A stretch of 64,000 nucleotides of DNA from Prevotella sp. (lineage in GTDB: Bacteria; Bacteroidota; Bacteroidia; Bacteroidales; Bacteroidaceae), in assembly GCA_016285075.1 (NCBI GenBank), contig JAEEQB010000017.1:1-64000 (forward strand). Reading direction: 5' to 3'. Below are positions 39,942 to 48,287 of this stretch, piece after piece. Position 1 is the first letter of the stretch; every line of letters starts with the position of its first letter. The position numbers and the translations under genes are program-made. Below the pieces are notes generated by a model. That model was not told the origin of the DNA. It searched no databases and worked only from the letters and a program-made list of their open reading frames with translations.

Positions 39942-41471
39942 ATGGATATGGCAGAGGAGAAGAAGAAACGTAAGAAGAAGGGTGACGACGGCGAGCAGAA
40001 GGCGCCGAAGGAGCACAAGAAGAACTGGCGGGAGTACACGGCCACGGTGCAGGAGATCGAGACGTTCTTGGCCGACAAGATCTACCTGCGGCACAACGTG
40101 ATCACCGGACGCGTGGAGTACCGTAACCCGGCATCGGACTATATGGCATCGGATGAACACGGACTAACACGGACGGACGATTTATCAGCATCGGATGAAC
40201 ACGGATGGACACGGATGAACGGTTTATCAGCATCGGATGAACACGGACTAACACGGACGGACGATTTATCAGCATCGGATGAACACGGATGGACACGGAT
40301 GAACGGTTTACCAGCATCGGATGAACACGGACTAACACGGACAAAAATTATCCGTGAAAATCCGTGTCAATCCGATGCAATAACCCGTGGTTGGCTGCCG
40401 ATTTCCGACCGCGTGGTGAATTCGCTGTGGGCGGAGCTGTCGCAGACGAAGGTGGTGCGGGTGCAGGACATGTACCGGGTGATAGAGTCGGACTTCGTGC
40501 CCGAGTACCACCCCTTCCGCTACTATCTGGAGCACCTGCCGCCGTGGAACGGCGAGAACCATATCCTGGCCATGTCGGTCTCGGTGAATGTAAAGGGCGA
40601 CGTCGAGGAGCAGATGCTCTTCGCGGAGTACCTGACGAAGTGGCTCGTGGGCATGGTGGCAGGCTGGGTGGACGACACCGTGGTGAACAACGTCATCCTG
40701 GTGCTGATAGGCGAGCAGGGGTCGTACAAGACGACGTGGTTCAACTACCTGCTGCCGCCAGAGCTGTCGCAGTACTTCTACACGAAGACGAACGCCCAAC
40801 GCATGGGACGCGACGACCTGTTGACGCTGGCACAGTACGGCCTGGTGTGCTGCGAGGAGTTGGACACGATGCGCCCGTCGGAGCTGAACCAGCTGAAGGC
40901 GGCGGTGACAATGCCATCGATCGACGAGCGTGCGGCGTATGCCCACTTTCACGAGCACCGCAAGCACATCGCCTCGTTCTGCGGCACGGGCAACAACGTG
41001 CAGTTCCTGAGTGACCCTACTGGCAACCGCCGCTGGCTGCCCTTCGAGGTGCAGAGCATCATGTCGCCGCGCGAGAACCCGTTCGACTACGTAGGCATCT
41101 ACTCGCAGGCGTATGCGCTCTACAGGCAGGGGTTCCGCTTCTGGTTCTCGCGTGACGAGATACTGCGGTTGGCCGAACACAACAAACAGTTCGAGACGCC
41201 ACAGATAGAGCAGGAGCTGGTGGACGTGTTCTTCCGTAAGCCTGTCGGTGAGGAAACGGGTGAGTTCATGCCCGTGAGCCGTGCCATGCAGATCATCTGC
41301 GGCAACATCTCGCAGCACGTCCACGTCAGCCGTCTTGGCCAGGCTTTCCAGACTCAGGGCTTCACGTACAAGCGTACGGCGCACTCGCGCGGTTACATCG
41401 TGGTGCAGCGCGAACACGACGAGATCAAGTCGCGTCTAAGGCTGCTGGCACTCGCTGACGAAGCGTTCTGA
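39942..41471 (+). CDS. VapE-family P-loop protein with in-frame repeat insertion
   Basis: A 509-residue putative primase-helicase-like ATPase (virulence-associated protein E family). Start ATG 39942 or 39948. Walker A GEQGSYKT (257-264), Walker B LVCCEELD (301-308), GNRRW (361-365) as a likely arginine finger. The conserved domain begins at about 150 (GWLPISDRVVNSLWAEL) and runs to about 420. Between an N-terminal region (to about 65) and this domain lie about 80 residues with five alternating copies of ASDEHGLTRT and ASDEHGWTRM, encoded by repeat DNA. VapE proteins occur in phages, satellites and islands and are linked to replication. Neighbouring DUF4248, HU and amidase genes form the usual cassette. 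Confidence 0.88.
   Translation: MDMAEEKKKRKKKGDDGEQKAPKEHKKNWREYTATVQEIETFLADKIYLRHNVITGRVEYRNPASDYMASDEHGLTRTDDLSASDEHGWTRMNGLSASDEHGLTRTDDLSASDEHGWTRMNGLPASDEHGLTRTKIIRENPCQSDAITRGWLPISDRVVNSLWAELSQTKVVRVQDMYRVIESDFVPEYHPFRYYLEHLPPWNGENHILAMSVSVNVKGDVEEQMLFAEYLTKWLVGMVAGWVDDTVVNNVILVLIGEQGSYKTTWFNYLLPPELSQYFYTKTNAQRMGRDDLLTLAQYGLVCCEELDTMRPSELNQLKAAVTMPSIDERAAYAHFHEHRKHIASFCGTGNNVQFLSDPTGNRRWLPFEVQSIMSPRENPFDYVGIYSQAYALYRQGFRFWFSRDEILRLAEHNKQFETPQIEQELVDVFFRKPVGEETGEFMPVSRAMQIICGNISQHVHVSRLGQAFQTQGFTYKRTAHSRGYIVVQREHDEIKSRLRLLALADEAF
40145..40379 (+). repeat. In-frame tandem repeat (42-bp units) ending in an inverted half
   Basis: Five GCATCGGATGAACACGG-type units, 42 bp apart with 14-residue coding units, followed by TCCGTGTCAATCCGATGC, the inverse of the unit start. 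The same palindrome-like element occurs between genes at 43085-43150 in one copy. Confidence 0.9.
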
Positions 41472-41641
41472 GCCATGACAGATGACAGCCATGACAGATG
41501 ACAGCTATGACAGCGGTTTTCATGGATCCCACGCGTACTGCACGCCTACATGTACGCATGAGACTTTTTAGAAATATGGTGTCACAGGTGTCATCGTGTC
41601 ATTAAGACAAACAGATAAAGGACCTCATAACAACAGAACAG

Positions 41642-41827
41642 ATGAAAGCAATGTCGAAACAGCAGTTGGCCGATGCGGCCGGTGTGAGCGTGAAGGTGCT
41701 GATGAACTGGTGCCGTCCGTTCAGGAAGGAGTTCGAGGCGATGGGCCTGAAACCGAGGGATCGTGTGCTTCCGCCTCGTCTCGTGAAGTTGATAGCAGAG
41801 CGACTCTGCATCGACATCGACGATTAG
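41642..41827 (+). CDS. DUF4248-type small DNA-binding-like protein
   Basis: A 61-residue protein. KQQLADAAGVSVKVLMNW resembles a helix-turn-helix, and RVLPPRLVKLIAERL fits the C-terminal part of the DUF4248 family, which sits between VapE-type and HU genes in Bacteroidales. Function unknown. A rho-independent terminator follows directly. ATG 41651 is an alternative start. Confidence 0.75.
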   Translation: MKAMSKQQLADAAGVSVKVLMNWCRPFRKEFEAMGLKPRDRVLPPRLVKLIAERLCIDIDD

Positions 41828-41857
41828 CCTGCCATATCATGCCTGGCAGGCTTTTTT
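41826..41857 (+). terminator. Rho-independent terminator after the DUF4248 gene
   Basis: Stem AGCCTGCCA (41826-41834) with TGGCAGGCT (41844-41852) followed by TTTTTG; it overlaps the stop codon. Confidence 0.92.
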
Positions 41858-41901
41858 GTGCCCAGTCTGCCCCAAAGGGAAAGTGCGCTTCCAGGATGTT
41901 G

Positions 41902-42001
41902 TACCTTTGTATCGTCGAAAGGCTCCAAGGGCTGCAGGCGACGTTACCTAAGGTAAGACAGGCCGTTACCTAAAGTAACAACGCACGTTACCTAAGGTAA
42001 C
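41902..42001 (+). promoter_or_regulatory. Promoter and three tandem palindromes upstream of the HU gene
   Basis: A -7 element TACCTTTG at 41902-41909, then three GTTACCTAAGGTAAC-type palindromes starting at 41943, 41965 and 41987, exactly 22 bp apart (the first two imperfect). Even spacing of two helical turns suggests a binding site in the transcribed leader, perhaps for the HU protein itself or for the DUF4248 protein (inference). Confidence 0.65.
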
Positions 42002-42048
42002 GCCGGACGACACGACAAGCTTATGTTTAACTAAATTTTTTTACTATC

Positions 42049-42657
42049 ATGGCAAAGAACAAGATTGCAATGGGGATCAATCTCCGAAAGAACAAGAACC
42101 AGCAGAACGCCGGTTTCGGCAAGTACTATCCTGAGGTGGATGTGAAGAGCACCCTCTCGCTGAAGGGTTTCGCCCAGCACCTCGTCGACCACGGCTCCAC
42201 CTACGGCCTTGAGACCGTCGAGGGCGTGCTGAAGAAGATCACGCAGTGCCTGCCCGAGCTGCTGTCGCAGGGCGTGCCGGTGCAGTTGGAACCGCTGGGC
42301 ACCTTCTACCCCACGGCGAAGAGCAAGAAGGGCGTCGCGCTGAGCGACATGCCTGACTCCAAGCCCGAAGACCTGGTGAAGGGCATCCACATCCGCTTCC
42401 TTCCCTACTCGGTGACCGACGAGGACCTGACCTCGCGCCGCTTCATGGAGGACTACTGTACCCTGGAGTTCGCCTACATCATCGAGGCCCGCAAGGTGAG
42501 CATGTCCAACGGCAAGAAGCGCAACGTGCAGGACAAGACGCCCTACGACACCTTCATGGTCGACAACTTCGGCTCGGTGCCTGGCAACGACGACAACACC
42601 GGCGGCACCACCCCGCCTGACGATGGTCCCGACAACCAGCCCACGGACGGCGATTAG
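42049..42657 (+). CDS. HU-family DNA-binding protein (HU-HIG type)
   Basis: A 202-residue member of the large HU-like family of Bacteroidales. Residues about 10-130 carry the HU-like fold: GFAQHLVDHGSTYGLETVEGVLKK-type helices (first 20 residues cover about 45-64), then VQLEPLGTFYPTAKS and GIHIRFLPYS strands. The C-terminal tail is acidic and Gly/Pro-rich (TGGTTPPDDGPDNQPTDGD). It bends or coats DNA in general; the specific role in this cassette is unknown. A strong candidate for regulation by the palindromes upstream. Confidence 0.88.
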   Translation: MAKNKIAMGINLRKNKNQQNAGFGKYYPEVDVKSTLSLKGFAQHLVDHGSTYGLETVEGVLKKITQCLPELLSQGVPVQLEPLGTFYPTAKSKKGVALSDMPDSKPEDLVKGIHIRFLPYSVTDEDLTSRRFMEDYCTLEFAYIIEARKVSMSNGKKRNVQDKTPYDTFMVDNFGSVPGNDDNTGGTTPPDDGPDNQPTDGD

Positions 42658-42664
42658 TCTCTAA

Positions 42665-42823
42665 TGTCCCGCAGAAATCGCAGAAATCGCAGAAATGCTG
42701 CGCCTTCATAGATAATTCCAATCATTGCTAACAATGACAGTTTCTGCTATTTCCGCTATTTCTGCGGGACACAAGAATCTCAGCGCACATTTTCTGCGAT
42801 TTCTGCGATTTCTGCGGGACAAC
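42665..42823. repeat. GCAGAAATC palindromic repeat block
   Basis: Three 9-bp units CGCAGAAAT in one direction (about 42668-42696) face their complements twice (42743-42776 and 42790-42823, each ending TTTCTGCGGGACA). The block can fold into alternative long hairpins. It separates the HU and smalltalk genes. Confidence 0.8.
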
Positions 42824-42868
42824 CAACTAAACCAAATGTTTCATTAAATATTAGAAAGGATTACGATT

Positions 42869-42970
42869 ATGACAAAAGTAAAGAAGGAACTGCTTAAGTT
42901 CGGCATACAGACAGTGATTAACCTCTTAGCCGCCGTGCTCACCGCCCTCGGTGCCACCAGCTGCATGTAA
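42869..42970 (+). CDS. Smalltalk-type small protein
   Basis: A 33-residue protein (starts MTKVKKELLKFGIQ; ends GATSCM) made of a basic start and one hydrophobic segment ending in Ser-Cys. It matches the 'smalltalk' family, found between HU-type and amidase genes in Bacteroidales. A possible small membrane protein or lipoprotein; role unknown. Missed by a length cut-off but well placed. Confidence 0.75.
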   Translation: MTKVKKELLKFGIQTVINLLAAVLTALGATSCM

Positions 42971-42993
42971 AGCGCGGGCTTCGCCCTAATTGA

Positions 42994-43068
42994 TAACTTC
43001 CCGAGTAAGCGAGAGCCATGAGAGCTTGCTCTCAAATGGCCGAGCGTGAGGGAAGTCGACGAAGTCAA
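42994..43068. repeat. Short copy of the 111-bp interspersed element
   Basis: Runs AACTTCCCGAGTAAGCGAG to GAAGTCGACGAAGTCAA, the reverse orientation of the copies at 15623 and 31256, without their central part. Confidence 0.8.
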
Positions 43069-43084
43069 TTGATAATGGATAATG

Positions 43085-43150
43085 GCATCGGATGAACACG
43101 GACGAACACGGACAAATAACATCCGTGAAAATCCGTGTCAATCCGATGCA
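43085..43150. repeat. GCATCGGATGAACACGG palindromic element
   Basis: One arm GCATCGGATGAACACGG, the other CCGTGTCAATCCGATGC, about 25 bp between. Same family as the in-frame insertion in VapE; it lies just before the amidase ATG. A partial arm also forms the end of the amidase gene (43578-43604). Confidence 0.9.
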
Positions 43151-43163
43151 AAAAGAACCGATT

Positions 43164-43598
43164 ATGAGAAGTATAACGTTGATAGTGATTCATTGTTCGG
43201 CGGTGAAGCCCGACCAGACGAGTTCGGCCGCCCAGATCGACACCTGGCACCGCCAGCGGGGCTGGAAGTTCGGCATCGGCTACCACTACGTGGTTCGCCG
43301 TGACGGGACGGTGGAGACGGGTCGTCCGGAGTGGATGGTCGGTGCCCACTGCCAGAACCACAACAAGTACTCGATAGGCGTCTGCTACGAGGGCGGGTTA
43401 GACGCGAGCGGCAAGCCCGCCGACACCCGCACCGAGGCGCAGAAGGCCTCGCTCCGCACGCTGCTCGAAGACCTGCACCGGCGCTACCCCCGCGCCGTGA
43501 TCCTGGGCCACCACGACCTCAACCCCCACAAGGCGTGCCCCTGCATCCCCGATGTCGCCCACGAATACGCGGATCTTGCATCGGATGGACACGGATGA
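43164..43598 (+). CDS. N-acetylmuramoyl-L-alanine amidase (T7-lysozyme-type)
   Basis: A 144-residue zinc amidase that cuts the bond between MurNAc and the peptide stem. ATG 43164 (MRSITLIVIHCS) is chosen because the upstream frame is repeat sequence. Zinc ligands by family pattern: His10 (IVIHCSAV), His116 in GHHDLN and Cys125 in KACPC. IGYHYVVRRDG and IGVCYEGG are typical. The last residues (ASDGHG) and stop come from the GGATGGACACGG repeat. No signal peptide, so release would need lysis or another route. It closes the cassette. Confidence 0.9.
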   Translation: MRSITLIVIHCSAVKPDQTSSAAQIDTWHRQRGWKFGIGYHYVVRRDGTVETGRPEWMVGAHCQNHNKYSIGVCYEGGLDASGKPADTRTEAQKASLRTLLEDLHRRYPRAVILGHHDLNPHKACPCIPDVAHEYADLASDGHG

Positions 43599-43859
43599 AC
43601 ACGGAATGGTTTTTGTCAAACACGAATGGCCATGAATGGACACGAATGTTTCATGAATAATATTTTGCCATAAGCGGCAATAAAATAGCATTTATGAATA
43701 ATTCATGTTTATTCGTGGCCATTCTTCGCTCATTGTTTTCTTTTATTGGTGCTTAGGCGAGCAAGCTCGGAGCGTGTTGCGCCGCAGGCCGCTTAGCCCG
43801 CGCAGCCCATTATCATTTATCATTTATCATTTAGGCCTGCGGCCGCTGGCCGCTGGCCG
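43599..43859. repeat. Inverted repeats between the cassette and the minus-strand lipoproteins
   Basis: CACGAATGGCCATGAATGG (43619-43637) and its inverse near 43705-43725 (TTCATGTTTATTCGTGGCCA) make a long stem; then GC palindromes and an ATCATTT array. It may end transcription from both sides. Confidence 0.65.
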
Positions 43860-46721
43860 CTAAAACGCTACCACCGGGACGGTGTATGCAAATTCCTCTT
43901 TTGGATAGCCGTTGTACAGGATCACCTTATCCGGCGCGATGTAGACCACATAGCAGTTCTTGGCATCCTGCTCTGAGACCGTCCAGACATAGCCGTTAGG
44001 AACATTCTCTTCGAGGCCGGCACTGGTGTACAGCTCCTTGACGAGCTTGTAGTTTTCGGCAGGATTGTTGTCAAACTGCTTCTTTTCCTTGTTCCACTTC
44101 ATGCCGAGTCCTTTCTCAAAGATCAGCAACCACTGTGCCGTGGTGGGTATGAACCAGTTGCTGAAGCCCTTCTTCTCGCGAATTCCTTCATCGAAGCCAT
44201 ATTCGCGGGAATAGCAGAAAGAGGCGACGTGATCGTGCTTCAGCCCGCCGCAGCCTTCGCTGAGGAACTTGGTCCACTTCAGGCCTTCATAATACTGGGA
44301 GAGGGATTCGGTCTTGACGGTGCAGATCTGGTCTTTTTCTTCGGTAATCCAAGACTGCTTTGCCGGGCTCTGGAGGCTGATGGCCAACCCTCGGTATTGC
44401 GTGTTGGTCTCTGCAGTGCCCTTGTCGCCCACGTAGGCGACGACGGCGACAGGGTAGTAGCCGGTGCTGTTGATGGCATCATTTTTGTTGGAATAGAACT
44501 GGCCGTCTTTGCCGATAAGGCTTTTCACCACGGGGTCCTTGAGCGGACGGATGGGTGATTCAGGATCCTTGCTTGCGCCGTTGCCGTAAGTGAAGGCCGT
44601 CATCTGGCGAACGGGACAAGTGGTGATGTCCTTATAGAGGGGAGAGGCTTCTATGTTGAACTCCCATACCAGTCTGCCCTCGCTTTCCGTGGTTGACCAA
44701 TAGCCGGAACTACCCAGTTCGGCTTCAGGCACGCCGGCCTCTTTAAACAGCCATTTCCCTTGCTTGACAATCTTACCGTATGTCGCATCCGATTCGAAGT
44801 CATATTTGAAGCCCATGCCCGTACCGGCTAAGAACCACTGGCCGATGCTGGGCAGGAACCACTGGCTGCATCCTGGTGCGGGGCTGGCCCCCCAGGCTAC
44901 TTCGGCAGCAGGATGCTTGTGGTCTTTGTCGCAATTATGATCCTTCAATGCGATGGTTTGAATAAAGCCGTCGAGTCGCAGCGAGGCACAGGATGCTAAG
45001 GTGACACTCGTTGAGCAGCAGACCTTCTGCGCATTTTCACTGTTCCATGCAAACTTCTTATTGCCGTCTTTCTCAACATCTTTCAGGGCGATGGCCAGTC
45101 CGTTCCAATCCCGGCCTTCCTGTACGCGCGTGTCACCGCCGAGGTAGACCACCATGGCCACTGGCTCGGTTTTGCAGCGTGTGGCGATGGTCTTGTTGGC
45201 GTAGAACTTACCGTCGGCACCGATGAGGCAGCCCACTTTCGGCTCATCCAGGGCATCACCGGGCACCTCGATGCTTTTGTCCGTCACCAAGTCGTTGTGG
45301 GTTTCCATGCCTGTCTTTTCATTATAGCGGTAGATGTCTGTACAGTTGTTCAGATGCTCGTAGGGCGAGTAGTCGCCCTTATCCATCAGGTCCGCACCAG
45401 TCTTGTAACGCACCACCCACGTGCCGACCGTCTTGGAAAACTGTGCCGGGCAGGTGGTGTTGGAGTTTTCGGCACCTGGGGTGCTGCAGTAGCGGCGCAC
45501 GTCGAAGCCCTCGTCGGCAAACTCCGTCCGCAGCTTGTCATCGTCCTCTTCGCCGGGAGCTACAGCCTTGTGACGGTCATCCCATTTAGCCTCGTACTTC
45601 CACACGTAGCCCCAGCGGCCGGTACGCCACTGGTAGCCTTTGTAGAGGAACTTCAGGGAAGTCATGGGTTCCATATCCTCACGCTTGCGGTTGAAGAGCA
45701 GCTGCCAGACGGTGAAGCCGTTGGGCGTGGGCTTGTCCCAGTAGTAGGCCACTGTCTGGAGGAAGTTCTCGCCGTGGTACTTGTAGTCGAAGCCGCAGAG
45801 GCCGTTGTTATGGAGCTCCTCGCCCGTGCCTGCCTTCTTCGCATAGTCGGCGGGGTGGAGCAGGGCATAGATGAGGTTGCTCAGGTTGTACAGGTGCTCG
45901 CGGCTGTACTTCAGCTGCGTGGGCAGCAGGATGGTGTGGTTGCCGTACTTTTCCTTGTTGTCGTACTTGTCGTAGATATTTGCCTTGAGCATGGGCATCG
46001 TGTTGCCCTTGGTGCTCCTGCCGGTCTCCGAGGCGTTGTAGATGTTCATCCAGTGGCTCTTGCCCTTGTCGCCCTGCTGGAACGACGGGCGCACGCACAC
46101 CCAGTAGTAGCCGTCCTTGTCCTCCACCACGTCGCCGAGGCGGTAGAAGGCGGTGCCAGTGACGTTGGCATTGTCGCCCACCTGGTCGTGGGTGCAGTAG
46201 ACGATCTTCTGCAGCTTGGGAATGAGCTTTGTGTCGACCGCCACCTCGGCGAGGTTCTGTGCACCGGCCTTCGAGGGTGTCCACACCAGCTTACCCACGC
46301 CGCTCTGCTTCGCGGTGTATTCGCCGCCCAACAGGTCGGCGCTGACGCCTGCCAAGCTGGCGAACTTCGTCTTGGCCTCGTCGAGGCTGGTCACCACTAC
46401 GATGCGGGTGTTGGCATTGTTCTCCGAGGGCACGCCCACCGTGGGTTCGTAGGTCTTCTTCGACCAGTCGTTAGTCAGCGTCTCCGTGCTCGTCAGCACG
46501 CTGAGCCACCGCCAGGCGGTCTCTGCCTCGTCGGTATCCAACGGGTCAGCGTCATCGTTACGCAGCTCGCTACTGTTCTTATCGTCATCATCGTCCTTAC
46601 AGGAGCTGATGCTCATGCTGAGACCGCTCAGCATGAGAATGCATAATGCATAAATTCCAATGCTTGATGCATAATGCTTAATGCTTAATTGGCTGCGCCA
46701 GGGAAATTGTTTCTTCATCAT
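43860..46721 (-). CDS. Large surface lipoprotein, paralogous family, two FISUMP-like domains
   Basis: A 953-residue lipoprotein, function unknown. Start ATG 46721 (MMKKQFPW). Signal peptide with two repeat-coded blocks (WRSQLSIKHYASS, IYALCIL), lipobox SISSC (Cys41), KDDDDD. N-terminal domain about 65-280: KTYEPTVGV, VGKLVWT, IPKLQKIVY, FYRLGDVV, YWVCVRPSF, KSHWMNI, closest to the 861- and 749-residue members. FISUMP-like domains about 495-720 (VGCLIGADGKFY, HKHPAAE, WFLPSIGQWFL, YWSTTE) and about 735-953 (FYSNKNDA, KHDHVASFC, WFIPTTAQW, YVWTVSE). Last gene of the run that starts at 54726. Confidence 0.85.
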   Translation of the reverse strand: MMKKQFPWRSQLSIKHYASSIGIYALCILMLSGLSMSISSCKDDDDDKNSSELRNDDADPLDTDEAETAWRWLSVLTSTETLTNDWSKKTYEPTVGVPSENNANTRIVVVTSLDEAKTKFASLAGVSADLLGGEYTAKQSGVGKLVWTPSKAGAQNLAEVAVDTKLIPKLQKIVYCTHDQVGDNANVTGTAFYRLGDVVEDKDGYYWVCVRPSFQQGDKGKSHWMNIYNASETGRSTKGNTMPMLKANIYDKYDNKEKYGNHTILLPTQLKYSREHLYNLSNLIYALLHPADYAKKAGTGEELHNNGLCGFDYKYHGENFLQTVAYYWDKPTPNGFTVWQLLFNRKREDMEPMTSLKFLYKGYQWRTGRWGYVWKYEAKWDDRHKAVAPGEEDDDKLRTEFADEGFDVRRYCSTPGAENSNTTCPAQFSKTVGTWVVRYKTGADLMDKGDYSPYEHLNNCTDIYRYNEKTGMETHNDLVTDKSIEVPGDALDEPKVGCLIGADGKFYANKTIATRCKTEPVAMVVYLGGDTRVQEGRDWNGLAIALKDVEKDGNKKFAWNSENAQKVCCSTSVTLASCASLRLDGFIQTIALKDHNCDKDHKHPAAEVAWGASPAPGCSQWFLPSIGQWFLAGTGMGFKYDFESDATYGKIVKQGKWLFKEAGVPEAELGSSGYWSTTESEGRLVWEFNIEASPLYKDITTCPVRQMTAFTYGNGASKDPESPIRPLKDPVVKSLIGKDGQFYSNKNDAINSTGYYPVAVVAYVGDKGTAETNTQYRGLAISLQSPAKQSWITEEKDQICTVKTESLSQYYEGLKWTKFLSEGCGGLKHDHVASFCYSREYGFDEGIREKKGFSNWFIPTTAQWLLIFEKGLGMKWNKEKKQFDNNPAENYKLVKELYTSAGLEENVPNGYVWTVSEQDAKNCYVVYIAPDKVILYNGYPKEEFAYTVPVVAF

Positions 46722-46908
46722 TTTTGTTATGTCGTTTTTTTTCGTTATTTACGTTTTTTTCGTTGTTCGCTGCCTCGTTGTTCGCTGCCTCGGGCGTTAT
46801 TACGTTATATCGTTATTACGTTATACCGCCCGTGGCGGCCTCCATTATCATTTATCATTTATCATTTATCATTTATCATTTAGGCACTGCGGCCTAAATG
46901 ATAAATGA

Positions 46909-48021
46909 TTAGAGCTGGAAGGTGCGCTTCTTCCAGTCAGTCCAGGAGATGGTGTAGCCGTTGCCCTTGTTGTCCTGCACATAGTCGTAGAGCAGGGGCA
47001 CGAGCCAGCTGGTCTCGGTGAAGAGGTCTACGCGCCAGGGCTGCTCCGTGGGGCGTGTGCCTTGGTAGTACAGACTGGTGCCGCCTAACTCGGTTTGGCG
47101 ATAGAGAATGTCCTTCAGGGGTACGTCGGGGTTGCGCAGCATGTCGAAGAACGACATGAACGTGGTGGTGCGTCCGCGGCCGGCCTGGCAGTGGAAGTGT
47201 ACCCATGCATCACGTGGCAGAGAACGGTAGCATTCGAGGAACTGATCGATGATATCGTCGCAGGGGAACACGTGGTCGAGGGCGGTGATACGCCTGTATC
47301 CCCAGCCCTGCTTCTTGACGGCCTCGCTCTCGGTCCAGGCACTGTCCACATCGACGGTGATGTCCTGGGCGTCGGTCATCACGTAGTTGTTTGACGAGCT
47401 GATCTTGCCCACGGTGATGGTCTGTCCCTTTAGCGAGTGGAACAGCTGCTCCTCCTCATAGAGAATCTGGTCGCGCTTTTTGCCGATGTTCGACCAGTTG
47501 ATGTAGCCGTACCACGACACATGGTGACCGTTGATGAAGCCGTGAGACTCCTGCCGCAGGTCGATGACGTAACGCGGTATGTCACCCACCTGATGAGTGA
47601 CCCACGAGGTGAGCGCCTTCAGCTCCTTGTCGGAGAAACGGGCACTGCCGGAGATCATGAGCGTGTTGAGTCCCTGAGTGGTGGGGAGGTAGGTGGGCTC
47701 GGGCAACTCCTCGTTCAACCCGTTAGCGTTGAACTCGCCACCGCACCAGCGGAAGTTCTGGGGCAAGGTCACCGTGGTGTTCTTCGACTCCATGCGCCAC
47801 TCCTTGGCTTCGTAGACCGCGCGTTCTTCCTCAGAGGGGTTCTCGCGCTCGTTGGCCTTGTTCAGGTAATAATACACTTCGGCCGGATAATCCCGGTGGT
47901 TGTCCTCTACTACTGGGTTGTCGCCGTAGTCTACGCACGAGACTATTCCCAGCAGTATAATGCTTGATGCAACATGCTTAATGCTTAATTGGCTGCGCCA
48001 TGTAAATTGTTTTGCTTTCAT
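46909..48021 (-). CDS. PTP-like phytase (inositol polyphosphate phosphatase) lipoprotein
   Basis: A 370-residue lipoprotein with the PTP active site HCQAGRGR (277-284; Cys278, Arg284) followed by TTTFM, as in cysteine phytases of rumen bacteria (PhyA type). Further matches are VIDLRQESHGFING near 152-165 and ALDHVFP near 247-253, the loop supplying the general-acid Asp249. It should remove phosphate from phytate. Lipobox IVSC (Cys29); the acidic run after Cys is short (VDYGD), so surface display is uncertain. The signal peptide includes repeat-coded WRSQLSIK. Encoded between a family lipoprotein and a 5'-nucleotidase, giving a phosphate-release pair in the run. Confidence 0.85.
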   Translation of the reverse strand: MKAKQFTWRSQLSIKHVASSIILLGIVSCVDYGDNPVVEDNHRDYPAEVYYYLNKANERENPSEEERAVYEAKEWRMESKNTTVTLPQNFRWCGGEFNANGLNEELPEPTYLPTTQGLNTLMISGSARFSDKELKALTSWVTHQVGDIPRYVIDLRQESHGFINGHHVSWYGYINWSNIGKKRDQILYEEEQLFHSLKGQTITVGKISSSNNYVMTDAQDITVDVDSAWTESEAVKKQGWGYRRITALDHVFPCDDIIDQFLECYRSLPRDAWVHFHCQAGRGRTTTFMSFFDMLRNPDVPLKDILYRQTELGGTSLYYQGTRPTEQPWRVDLFTETSWLVPLLYDYVQDNKGNGYTISWTDWKKRTFQL

Positions 48022-48039
48022 ATTTTTGACTGTAGTTTA

Positions 48040-48287
48040 TGAATTTTGACTGTAGACTTTAGACTGTAGATTTGGACTTTAGACTTTAGACTTTAGACTT
48101 TAGACTTTAGATTTTAGTCTGTAGTCTGTAGTCAATCGTCTGTAGTCTGTAGTCATGTGCCTATAGTCTGTAGTCTGTAGTCATTTGCCTGTAGTCTGTA
48201 GTCAATCGTCTGTAGTCTGTAGTCATGTGCCTATAGTCTGTAGTCTGTAGTCATTTGCCTATAGTCTATAGTCAATCGCCTGTAGTC
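48040..48287. repeat. Minisatellite with 7-bp base unit and 70-bp higher-order copies
   Basis: Starts with ACTTTAG units (48056-48110), then TAGTCTG units. Two identical 70-bp copies lie at 48121-48190 and 48191-48260 and a partial third follows to the stop of the nucleotidase gene. It occupies the whole gap between the nucleotidase and phytase genes and so should be transcribed. Confidence 0.95.

Noticed and set aside
41596..41973. 125-codon frame overlapping the DUF4248 gene
   Set aside because: It reads through a strong terminator and repeats, while the 61-codon frame matches a known family.
34700..43860. Anti-phage defence island
   Set aside because: hipBA plus the VapE cassette sit together, but no restriction, Abi, retron or signalling genes are present, so the label is unsupported.
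48121..48260. CRISPR array
   Set aside because: The 70-bp units contain no unique spacers and no cas gene is present; it is a minisatellite.
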